Source: Flammeovirgaceae bacterium UBA2786
Lineage (GTDB): Bacteria > Bacteroidota > Bacteroidia > Cytophagales > Cyclobacteriaceae
Direction of reading: 5' to 3'
NCBI GenBank assembly: GCA_002352225.1
Contig: DEIA01000032.1
Coordinates: 17,650-81,649, forward strand
Length of the DNA: 64,000 nucleotides
Part shown: positions 52,986-60,113 of the stretch, one piece after another
Layout: the number at the start of each line of letters is the position of its first letter
Position numbering within the stretch: position 1 is the first letter of the stretch
Translations under genes and position numbers: made by a program
Notes under the pieces: model-generated
What the model saw: only the letters and a program-made list of their open reading frames with translations
What the model was told of the DNA's origin: nothing
The model's database searches: none

Positions 52986-53474
52986 ATGAAAAATATCAGA
53001 ATTGAGATCAAGTGGGCAATTTATTTTACCCTTATGTCGCTGCTGTGGATGTTGCTGGAAAAACTAAGCGGGCTGCACGGAAAGTATATTGATTACCACC
53101 TTTACCTTACCAACCTGTTTGCTATTCCTGCTATTTGGTTTATGGTATTGGCTCTCCGTGACAAGAAAAGAAATTTTTACAACGGAACCATGAGTTACAA
53201 GCAAGGCCTGATCTCAGGCATTATTCTTTCGGCCGGCATCGCGTTATTGAGTCCTTTATCGCAGTGGATAACTTCTTACGTAATTACACCGGAATATTTT
53301 CCGAATGTGATCAAGCGTTCGGTTGAGTTAGGGTATTACAAAACCACTGCAGAAGCAGAAGCGAATTTCAACTATAAGAATTACGCAATCAATTCAACCA
53401 TCTTTGCGTTTGTGTTTGGTGTGATTACCACTGCCATTGCCATGATCTTCATCAGAACGAAATCGAACAAATAA
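52986..53474 (+). CDS. DUF4199 membrane protein
   Basis: A 162-residue inner-membrane protein with four hydrophobic helices, at about 10-30, 40-57, 75-95 and 135-155. The family signature is visible as FAIPAIWFMVLALRDKKR followed by MSYKQGLISGIILSAG, and the periplasmic stretch YYKTTAEAEANFNYKNYAI. DUF4199 is common in Bacteroidota and of unknown function. The next gene begins 8 bases after its stop. Confidence 0.88.
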   Translation: MKNIRIEIKWAIYFTLMSLLWMLLEKLSGLHGKYIDYHLYLTNLFAIPAIWFMVLALRDKKRNFYNGTMSYKQGLISGIILSAGIALLSPLSQWITSYVITPEYFPNVIKRSVELGYYKTTAEAEANFNYKNYAINSTIFAFVFGVITTAIAMIFIRTKSNK

Positions 53475-53482
53475 ATTAGGCT

Positions 53483-54043
53483 ATGTTAGACAATGCACGA
53501 TGGACTAAGGAATTGGAAATGCTGGCTGGCATAATTTCAAAGCAACCTCTGGATAAAACAATTAAATGGGGAGGCGAGGTTTTCACCTATAACGGAAAGA
53601 ATGTGGTAAGCTATGGCGGGTTTAAGAATTTTTTCACGCTGTGGTTTTTCAATGGAGTGTTTCTTAAAGATAAGTATAAAGTATTGGTTGCCGCAGACAG
53701 TAAAACCAAGTCGTTGCGGCAATGGCGCTTTACCGCTATTGATCTGATAGACGAAAAGAAAATCACATCATACATAAAGGAAGCTATAGAAGTAGAAAAA
53801 CAAGGCCTGAAAATAAAACCCGAGAAATTCAAGCCCTTGCCTGTACCCTCTATATTGGTAAAAGAGTTTAAGAAAAGTGTGAGGCTGAAAGATAGTTTTA
53901 AAAAGCTAAGCCCGGGTAAGCAAAAGGAATACATCATATATATCAATGAGGCCAGGCAGGAGCAAACCAAGCTGGCAAGGTTAGAAAAAATCAAACCGAT
54001 GATAGTGCAGGGAGTAGGACTTAACGACAAGTACAAGAAGTAG
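53483..54043 (+). CDS. DUF1801/YdeI-type protein
   Basis: A 186-residue cytosolic protein. The N-terminal DUF1801 fold is seen as DKTIKWGGEVFTYNGKNVVSY, and the C-terminal YdeI region as LKDSFKKLSPGKQKEYIIYI with ARLEKIKPMI. DUF1801 proteins resemble frataxin-like folds; the role is unknown. It follows DUF4199 by 8 bases and precedes the NTF2-like gene by 27, so a three-gene operon is likely. It is distinct from the 48054 protein, whose N-terminal domain is DUF1905. Confidence 0.85.
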   Translation: MLDNARWTKELEMLAGIISKQPLDKTIKWGGEVFTYNGKNVVSYGGFKNFFTLWFFNGVFLKDKYKVLVAADSKTKSLRQWRFTAIDLIDEKKITSYIKEAIEVEKQGLKIKPEKFKPLPVPSILVKEFKKSVRLKDSFKKLSPGKQKEYIIYINEARQEQTKLARLEKIKPMIVQGVGLNDKYKK

Positions 54044-54070
54044 TGAATTGGGATTAGAAAGAATAATATT

Positions 54071-54523
54071 ATGGTAAAAGGAATAAGTCTCCTAATCATT
54101 GCTATGTCATTTTTTCAATTGTTGACAGCGCAGCCGGAACAAACAAGAGACCAGCAAGAAGTACAACAGACTATTGTGAAAATGTTTGAAGCATTGTCAA
54201 ACCGTGACACGGTTGCCTTAAAAATGCATTGCACCAATGATGTTACATTTTACGAATATGGTCAGGTATGGAATATCGATACCCTTATCCGCAGAGGAAT
54301 AACCTTAAATCAGGCTGCCGATTTTAAACGTACCAATTCATTTAGTTTCATTTATACTGAATCAAATAAATCAACGGCCTGGGCTACCTACCGGCTAAAT
54401 TCAGTTCTTGTTGTTGATGGCAAACACATTGTGGTAGATTGGCTCGAAACAGTACTATTAATGAGAGAGAGAAGGTTATGGAAAGTAAAACACCTCCACT
54501 CAACTCTGGTAAGCAGGAGATAG
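54071..54523 (+). CDS. Exported NTF2-like (DUF4440/SnoaL-type) protein
   Basis: A 150-residue protein with a signal peptide (cleavage near LTAQ). The cone-shaped NTF2-like fold is suggested by QQTIVKMFEALSNRDTVALK, HCTNDVTFYEYGQVW and the terminal WKVKHLHSTLVSRR. Exported members are frequent in Bacteroidota. No catalytic pair is evident, so a ligand-binding role is as likely as an enzyme. Confidence 0.8.
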   Translation: MVKGISLLIIAMSFFQLLTAQPEQTRDQQEVQQTIVKMFEALSNRDTVALKMHCTNDVTFYEYGQVWNIDTLIRRGITLNQAADFKRTNSFSFIYTESNKSTAWATYRLNSVLVVDGKHIVVDWLETVLLMRERRLWKVKHLHSTLVSRR

Positions 54524-54600
54524 AAAAGAAATCGTGGTGTTAGACATGTGCCATGTCGAGCGATAGATAATGGGATTTTAAAATCCGTTTGCCTGGATTC

Positions 54601-54810
54601 GGATTACAAATCCAATGTCGTTTAGTTTACGGACAAATGTGTCACCCCTTCGGGGTTCTGCTTTGTGTCTCATGGCATTTCTATAATCCTGTCATCCCTT
54701 CGGGATTAATGAAAGCCTGAAAGGCTGATATGATTGTAGAAGGCAATCCAATAGCTATCGAAAGCCCCGAAGGGGTGCTATCTTAACTAAACGACATTGG
54801 ATTACAAACC
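54601..54810. mobile_element. MITE-like element with 19-bp terminal inverted repeats
   Basis: AATCCAATGTCGTTTAGTT (54609-54627) and its exact reverse complement (54785-54803) bound a non-coding interior of about 155 bases. GGATTACAAA occurs at 54601-54610 and again at 54799-54808, in direct orientation, as flanking repeat. Inside are CACCCCTTCGGGG (54643-54655), CATCCCTTCGGGAT (54692-54705), AGCCTGAAAGGCT (54714-54726) and GCCCCGAAGGGGTG (54764-54777). The 336-base gap between the NTF2-like and caspase genes contains nothing else that I can support. Confidence 0.7.
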
Positions 54811-54859
54811 CCAAATAGCTTGTGGCAGGAAGTGAATTAGCAAATTCATTTTCTCAGGT

Positions 54860-56044
54860 TTAGTTCTTCCTGATAAAAATAAAATCTCCACCTTCATCTC
54901 CGGTGTCAAGGATAACACCATCCTGCGGCACAACCATACTGTTGTTGATTACTGCTTTGCGGATATGGTCGAATATCGCCTGTGAAGAAATGTACTTTTC
55001 AGTATTATTTTCTAATGTGCTCAACAGGTACTGAAAAAATACAGATTGATCGGGCACCGCGCTTAGTGATCCGCTCGCCATGGCTCTGCGGCTGGGGTGT
55101 TTGTATAACAGAATGATATCAGCTGGTGCATTCCTGATCTCGCCTGCATCGCGGGTTTTTAAAATTCCTCCACTAAAGCAGGCATCAGAAATAAGAAGGG
55201 TGTGCGCAGTTTTAATGCTTCTTATCTGGTCGCGCAAGTCGCTGTTTGAAAGCCAATAGGTTGGATCTTCGGCCGAGGCATCAGCCGGCCACCAGTAGCC
55301 TTGTTGGGCGTCTTCGTCCCAATATCCATGGCCGGCATAAAAGATCAACAGGTTGTCTCGCTTGGAAAGTTCTTTCCGTAGTTGAACCAGTTCTTTCAAA
55401 ACCGATTGCCGGGTTGGGTTGGCCAAAAATTTAATATCACGGTTGTTGAACGTATAATCCCGGGTAAGTACTTCTCTCAATTTTTCTGCGTCTTTAACTG
55501 GCTTATCAAGTTTTAATTCCGGGTTTTGATAGTCTGATACACCTATTATCAAGGCAGTATACTTGCCTTCTTTCCGCATGTTTACGGTAGCGATGCTATC
55601 GTTTCTTCGGTGAAGCTTGTTAAGTTTCCTGTTAATTTTTTTTATACGGTCGTCCAGTTCATTCTGTACCTGCCCGAATTTTACATCGCGTTTTCGCTCT
55701 TTAAATAATGACCTGTACAGGTCTGCATTTCCTTTAAAATTTTTTTCATTGAATAAGCTAAAAGCTTTTTGATATGCATACACAGCCGAATCGAGCAGGA
55801 CAACCGTAATATTGTCATCGTCCGAAATAAAATTTTCAACGGCTTTCTGATAATAGATATTGCCAAGTTCAACAAAAGCGGCCGGATTTGGACTGCGTGA
55901 GTCTTGAAGGTATTTTTTTAAAGGTGCCTCGGCTTCCTGATACCGGTGTTCTTTCAGAAGTTTAAAAATTTCAGAATAAGATTCCCCTGTCGGTTGAGAA
56001 TAGACATTCTGAATCAGGAAACAGAGAATCAATACGCGAAGCAT
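54860..56044 (-). CDS. Exported caspase-family (C14) peptidase with helical-repeat N terminus
   Basis: A 394-residue protein with a signal peptide (cleavage near NVYSQ). Residues about 20-130 look like TPR-type helices (FKLLKEHRYQEAEAPLKKYL). The C-terminal caspase-like domain has the catalytic His in LIFYAGHGYWDE near 237 and the catalytic Cys in ISDACFSGGIL near 287, and the strand YTALIIGVSDYQNPEL opens it. Both dyad residues are intact, so it should be active outside the cytoplasm. Bacterial caspase homologues of this type cleave after basic residues. No neighbour indicates a toxin or defence pairing. Confidence 0.88.
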   Translation of the reverse strand: MLRVLILCFLIQNVYSQPTGESYSEIFKLLKEHRYQEAEAPLKKYLQDSRSPNPAAFVELGNIYYQKAVENFISDDDNITVVLLDSAVYAYQKAFSLFNEKNFKGNADLYRSLFKERKRDVKFGQVQNELDDRIKKINRKLNKLHRRNDSIATVNMRKEGKYTALIIGVSDYQNPELKLDKPVKDAEKLREVLTRDYTFNNRDIKFLANPTRQSVLKELVQLRKELSKRDNLLIFYAGHGYWDEDAQQGYWWPADASAEDPTYWLSNSDLRDQIRSIKTAHTLLISDACFSGGILKTRDAGEIRNAPADIILLYKHPSRRAMASGSLSAVPDQSVFFQYLLSTLENNTEKYISSQAIFDHIRKAVINNSMVVPQDGVILDTGDEGGDFIFIRKN

Positions 56045-56102
56045 TGCAAATGAAAGCTACAGCAAAAATCTGTTTTATTCAATTTAATAAGTAGAATGAG
56101 GT

Positions 56103-56669
56103 TTAAAAATAGTTTTCCAGGTCTTCAGGGGTATTGATATTGGACAGTATTTTCTGATCAGGAGCTCGCAGCGAATGAATTGGGTTTGCTTCCAAAAATA
56201 AGCGGGGGCTTGTGTTTCCTGCAGCGGCATATTCGGTAACCAAAGGAAGGGCTTTTGGTTCCCACAAGGTGAGCAGAGGTTCGATGAAGTTTTCGGGTTC
56301 ATGAAGAAAGCAAGTAGCTACTTTAGTTTTATCACGATTCCGTATGAGATAATCAAGTGTAGGTAAGGTCACTCGCGGCATATCCACAGCTACAATTAAC
56401 CAGGCCTTTTCCGGGTTTGTTTCCATAGCACTTATTATTCCATTAATCGGCCCGGGATAATTATATTTATCTGGGATTGGGTTGAGGGAAGCTGAGATCA
56501 GTTGTTCCTTCCGGCACGAGGTGTGTACGCGTTCACAAACATGATATAACAGGTCAAAAAGAAATTCGCCATGAGGTTTTCCATGGTAGGCAAGCAGCCG
56601 CTTGTCGGTTCCCATTCGGGTACTAAGGCCACCGGCAAGCACTAAGCCATAAATATCGGTATAGATCAT
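56103..56669 (-). CDS. mobA: Molybdenum cofactor guanylyl- or cytidylyltransferase, MobA/MocA type
   Basis: A 188-residue nucleotidyltransferase. The opening GLVLAGGLSTRMGTDKRLLA is the NTP-binding signature of the MobA-like family; VAVDMPRVTLPTLDYLI near residue 100 holds the metal-binding Asp. It attaches GMP or CMP to molybdopterin. Because the only molybdoenzyme here (59649-62270) belongs to the xanthine oxidase group, which usually carries a cytosine dinucleotide cofactor, a MocA-type specificity is possible. A minus-strand TACCTTCG box lies 4 bases before the ATG. Confidence 0.82.
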   Translation of the reverse strand: MIYTDIYGLVLAGGLSTRMGTDKRLLAYHGKPHGEFLFDLLYHVCERVHTSCRKEQLISASLNPIPDKYNYPGPINGIISAMETNPEKAWLIVAVDMPRVTLPTLDYLIRNRDKTKVATCFLHEPENFIEPLLTLWEPKALPLVTEYAAAGNTSPRLFLEANPIHSLRAPDQKILSNINTPEDLENYF

Positions 56670-56673
56670 AGTA

Positions 56674-56681
56674 CGAAGGTA
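56674..56681 (-). promoter_or_regulatory. -7-like element adjacent to the mobA start
   Basis: The minus strand reads TACCTTCG, one base off TAnnTTTG, ending 4 bases before the mobA ATG, again suggesting a leaderless transcript. Confidence 0.35.
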
Positions 56682-56832
56682 TTCAAGCTAACCTTCACCA
56701 AGGTAATTTGAGAGAGATTAATGATTTAGGCAAATACCATTATTGTAATGAATAAAATTTTTTGAGCCAATATCACACCTTGAATTCTCCCTTTTCTCTG
56801 CAGTCAAGTCTTTCGACCTGCCTGTTTTGGGT

Positions 56833-56855
56833 CTGTCGGTCTTACGACCCGACAG
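56833..56855. repeat. Hairpin sharing a 13-bp word with the 52766 repeat
   Basis: CTGTCGGTC (56833-56841) pairs with GACCCGACAG (56846-56855) save for one bulged C, around TTAC. GACCCGACAGCAA is identical to 52879-52891, and the nearby AGTCTTTCGACCTGC resembles AGTCTTCGCACTGC there, so the two are probably decayed copies of one repeat family. Confidence 0.45.
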
Positions 56856-56878
56856 CAAAGATTAAGCAAGGATTTTTT

Positions 56879-56886
56879 TATTTTTG
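56879..56886 (+). promoter_or_regulatory. -7 promoter element before the TPR lipoprotein gene
   Basis: TATTTTTG matches TAnnTTTG and lies 12 bases before the ATG at 56899. It sits in a T-run, so the match is less specific than the others. Confidence 0.35.
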
Positions 56887-56898
56887 AATTGAACCAAT

Positions 56899-58635
56899 AT
56901 GAATCAAATGAAATTTTTACAAGGCCTCCTTTTCGTTACTCTGCTTCAGATAACGTTTGGGTGCAAAGAACAGCAACCAACCTTTCAGGCTCCGCTATTA
57001 AAGAACATCGGAGATTATAGCGTTCCGGTTACTACCCAATCAAAATATGCTCAGCAGTTTTTTAACCAGGGCATAATCATGGCAAACAACTTTAACCATG
57101 CCGAAGCGGAGCGCTCTTTTCGTGAGGCCGTGCGGTTGGATTCAACGTTTGCTATGGGCTGGTGGGGTATTGCCTATGTGTTAGGGCCAAACTTCAACTC
57201 AGCCGCCAACATGGGAACTATTCAGGAGATTCGAAATGCCGTTACAAGTGCAGCGGGCCTGATGGACCACATCTCGGATTGGGAGCAGGCTTTGATCAAA
57301 GCGGTTCAGATAAAATTTCCGATGGACACCACAGTTACCGATAGTGAAGGATTTGCTGTTGCGATGAAAAACGTATTTGAACAATTCCCTAACAATTCGT
57401 TTGTGGCAACATTATATGCAGAGGCCGTGATGAACTTGCACCCATGGGATTTCTACGCAGGCAAAGGCGGAGAACCCCGCGAATGGACACCCGAGCTCGT
57501 TTCACTTCTTGAAAAGGTAATTTCAATCGATCCTGAAAATCCATTGGCCAATCATCTCTACCTCCATGCCACCGAGGCAAGTGCAGACTTAAGCAAAGCC
57601 ATGGTTAGCGCTGAGCGGTTGAAAACATTGGTGCCATCAGCCGGACATCTGGTACACATGCCTTCGCACATTTACATCAACACGGGCGATTATCACGAAG
57701 GCTCGCTGGCAAACGAAGCAGCCGTTGTGGCCGATAGTGTTTATGTAGCAGAATGTCAGGCGCAGGGATATTACCCTCAAATGTATTATACACACAATTA
57801 TCATTTTCTGGCGGCTACTGCAGCGTTTGAGGGTCGCGCGGCCCGATCGCTCGAAGCGGCTTATAAAACCGCAGCACTCGTTGACAAAAAGTATTATCAC
57901 GAACCGGGCTATGAAATGGTGCAACATTACCTCACCATTCCCAATCATATACTCATTAAGTTTGGCCAGTGGGAAAAGATTATGGTGTTGCCAAAACCAA
58001 CCGATGACCTGGTTTATCCAACAGCTATCTGGCACTACTCAAGAGGTATGGCGTTGGTAAACCTTGGGAAGGTCGATGAAGCCTATGCTGAACTTGGCAA
58101 GCTTAATGAGTTGCGGCAATCGCCTTCTATCGCAAATCAGATGAATTGGGGTATTAACAAAGTAACCGATGTGTGCGCGATTTCATCTAAAGTATTAGAG
58201 GCTGCTTTGAAGGAAAAGGAAGGAAAAATGAATGAAGCTATTCAGCTATTGAAGGAGGCTGTGGCGATAGAAGATAACCTGAACTACACCGAGCCGCCCG
58301 ATTGGTTTTTTTCGGTACGCCATGCATTAGGTAGTTTATTATTAACAACCGGTGACTACGTACAGGCGGAAAAAATTTACAAAGAGGACTTATTCTATTG
58401 GGCAAAGAATGGATTCGCTTTAAGCGGACTTGCTGAAAGTCTCGCAAGCCAGGGGAAGACAAAAGAGGCAGAAGAAGTGAGGGCTCAGTTTGCAGAAGCA
58501 TGGAAATATGCCGACACTGAATTGAAGAATTCGGTGGTCGATCCGGAAAAGCGAAAGAACGTAGCGCTTAGAATAGATAAGACATCACCCAATATGCTGG
58601 TTTTTTTGAGTAGCTCAATTTGTATTACCAGATAA
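56899..58635 (+). CDS. TPR-repeat lipoprotein
   Basis: A 578-residue lipoprotein (Cys22 in ITFGC). Helical TPR units occur through the whole mature chain, for example HAEAERSFREAVRLDSTFAM near residue 72 and KIYKEDLFYWAKNGFALSGL near 495. The middle contains a conserved His-rich stretch (HMPSHIYINTGDYHEG, near 252, and YYTHNYHFLAATAAFEG), which suggests metal binding. Function is unknown. The next gene starts 7 bases after the stop. Confidence 0.85.
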   Translation: MNQMKFLQGLLFVTLLQITFGCKEQQPTFQAPLLKNIGDYSVPVTTQSKYAQQFFNQGIIMANNFNHAEAERSFREAVRLDSTFAMGWWGIAYVLGPNFNSAANMGTIQEIRNAVTSAAGLMDHISDWEQALIKAVQIKFPMDTTVTDSEGFAVAMKNVFEQFPNNSFVATLYAEAVMNLHPWDFYAGKGGEPREWTPELVSLLEKVISIDPENPLANHLYLHATEASADLSKAMVSAERLKTLVPSAGHLVHMPSHIYINTGDYHEGSLANEAAVVADSVYVAECQAQGYYPQMYYTHNYHFLAATAAFEGRAARSLEAAYKTAALVDKKYYHEPGYEMVQHYLTIPNHILIKFGQWEKIMVLPKPTDDLVYPTAIWHYSRGMALVNLGKVDEAYAELGKLNELRQSPSIANQMNWGINKVTDVCAISSKVLEAALKEKEGKMNEAIQLLKEAVAIEDNLNYTEPPDWFFSVRHALGSLLLTTGDYVQAEKIYKEDLFYWAKNGFALSGLAESLASQGKTKEAEEVRAQFAEAWKYADTELKNSVVDPEKRKNVALRIDKTSPNMLVFLSSSICITR

Positions 58636-58642
58636 TAAAGAA

Positions 58643-59002
58643 ATGAAAGCCAATCATAACGACAGAATTTATAAAATAATCTTTGCCGGTGTATATCCGC
58701 ATTACATAGCGAAGGCCGAGAAGAAAGGTCGTACCAAAGATGAAGTGGATGAAGTTATATGCTGGCTAACCGGGTACACCAAAAAATCTTTACAAAAGCA
58801 AGTTGACGCTAAAGTAGATTTTGAAACCTTCTTTGCGCAAGCCCCTCAACTAAACCCGAATGCATCAAAAATTACTGGCGTGATATGTGGCTATCGGGTA
58901 GAAGAAATTGAAGATAAACTGGTGCAAAAAGCGCGTTACATGGATAAGCTGATTGATGAACTGGCAAAGGGACGGGCAATGGAAAAAATTTTAAGACGCT
59001 AA
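58643..59002 (+). CDS. DUF2200 protein
   Basis: A 119-residue basic cytosolic protein of the DUF2200 family: IYKIIFAGVYPHYIAKAEKK near residue 8, VICWLTGYTKKSLQKQV near 45 and GYRVEEIEDKLVQKARYMDK near 90. The role is unknown, and family members are usually single genes. It is placed 7 bases after the TPR lipoprotein gene, so probably read from the same transcript. It converges with the DUF4268 gene. Confidence 0.88.
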   Translation: MKANHNDRIYKIIFAGVYPHYIAKAEKKGRTKDEVDEVICWLTGYTKKSLQKQVDAKVDFETFFAQAPQLNPNASKITGVICGYRVEEIEDKLVQKARYMDKLIDELAKGRAMEKILRR

Positions 59003-59022
59003 ATCTGATCGTCAGTATTAAG

Positions 59023-59481
59023 CTACATCAACTCTTCAAATCCATGTTTGGCATCTTCCCAAAAGCGATCTAAGGCAATAATGCGAGGCTTTAAAAATGA
59101 TATCACATCAGGCCAGTATTCTTTATTTAATATCGATGCTCCCGGTAACGTGGTATAAATCCGGCTTATGATACGGTTGTTGTATTCATCATGTAGTTTC
59201 CATGTCCATTCTTCCTGTAACTCAACATGCAGCATATTTTTTAGCTGAACTAATTTTTCGAAATACAAACGTTGCACGGCAATATCCCGATGTTCCAGCG
59301 TAATGGCAATGCTTGCCTCATTACTATCGGCATTCATTCGGAAAAACAGATTGCGCACACCCGTATGGTAATTAATCCAGTTTACTTCTGTGCCGCCTGC
59401 CGATGGAACCGGACCCATGTACCGCCCGAATGTTGTCCAGAATTCCTGACGCAAACGGGATGAAACTTGGCGGTTGTACAT
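59023..59481 (-). CDS. DUF4268 protein
   Basis: A 152-residue cytosolic protein recognised as DUF4268 by SSRLRQEFWTTFGRYMGPVP at the start, NWINYHTGVRNLFFRMNAD near residue 35 and LKPRIIALDRFWEDAKHGF at the end. The domain also occurs at the C terminus of some restriction-related nucleases, but here it stands alone. No partner is adjacent; function unknown. Confidence 0.85.
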   Translation of the reverse strand: MYNRQVSSRLRQEFWTTFGRYMGPVPSAGGTEVNWINYHTGVRNLFFRMNADSNEASIAITLEHRDIAVQRLYFEKLVQLKNMLHVELQEEWTWKLHDEYNNRIISRIYTTLPGASILNKEYWPDVISFLKPRIIALDRFWEDAKHGFEELM

Positions 59482-59648
59482 GTGGTAAAGTAGCGTAATC
59501 CTGTGATTTCATGCAAAAAATAATGCAAACACATGATATCCTCTCAACTTGAATATTTTAATAAATCTCTTCATAAGAATTCCTGCCGGAAATGGTATCT
59601 TTCCTGTCATTCTCAAACAACGCTTCACGTTTAACACATACAAAAATT

Positions 59649-60110
59649 ATGGCAACATATTCCATTACGGTAAATGGGGAAACAAAGAAAATTGATGTAG
59701 CATCCGATACACCCCTGTTGTGGGTATTGCGCGATTCCCTCGGATTAGTGGGTACCAAATATGGTTGTGGCATTGCGCAATGTGGTGCATGTACCGTACA
59801 CCTGAATGGCACTGCAGTGCGTTCCTGCTCATTACCTATTTCAGCGATAGGTACAAGTAAGATTACCACTATTGAAGGTCTTTCAAAAGAAGGGGATCAT
59901 CCCGTGCAACAAGCATGGCAGGAAGTAGATGTGCCCCAATGTGGCTATTGCCAGGCCGGGCAAATCATGAGTGCTGCCGCATTGCTCGCCAAAAATCCAA
60001 AGCCATCAGAAGAACAGATTGCAACCGCTATGAACGGTAACATTTGCCGGTGCGGCACTTACCACCGTATTAAAGAGGCAGTAGTGTTGGCATCATCGAA
60101 AATCAAGTAA
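59649..60110 (+). CDS. iorA: Molybdenum hydroxylase small [2Fe-2S] subunit, IorA type
   Basis: A 153-residue subunit carrying two [2Fe-2S] clusters. The plant-type ferredoxin motif is YGCGIAQCGACTVH near residue 38, and the second motif pair is CGYCQAGQIM near 100 with NICRCGTYHRI near 136. I use ATG 59649; the frame runs back to 59592 but those residues do not belong to the fold. It passes electrons from the large subunit of an isoquinoline-1-oxidoreductase-like or aldehyde-dehydrogenase-like enzyme. The large-subunit gene starts 3 bases after its stop. No FAD subunit gene is present. Confidence 0.93.
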   Translation: MATYSITVNGETKKIDVASDTPLLWVLRDSLGLVGTKYGCGIAQCGACTVHLNGTAVRSCSLPISAIGTSKITTIEGLSKEGDHPVQQAWQEVDVPQCGYCQAGQIMSAAALLAKNPKPSEEQIATAMNGNICRCGTYHRIKEAVVLASSKIK

Positions 60111-60113
60111 GCC

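Noticed and set aside
54601..54810. Structured ncRNA gene
   Set aside because: The hairpins could fold as RNA, but the exact terminal inverted repeats and flanking direct repeats fit a mobile element better.
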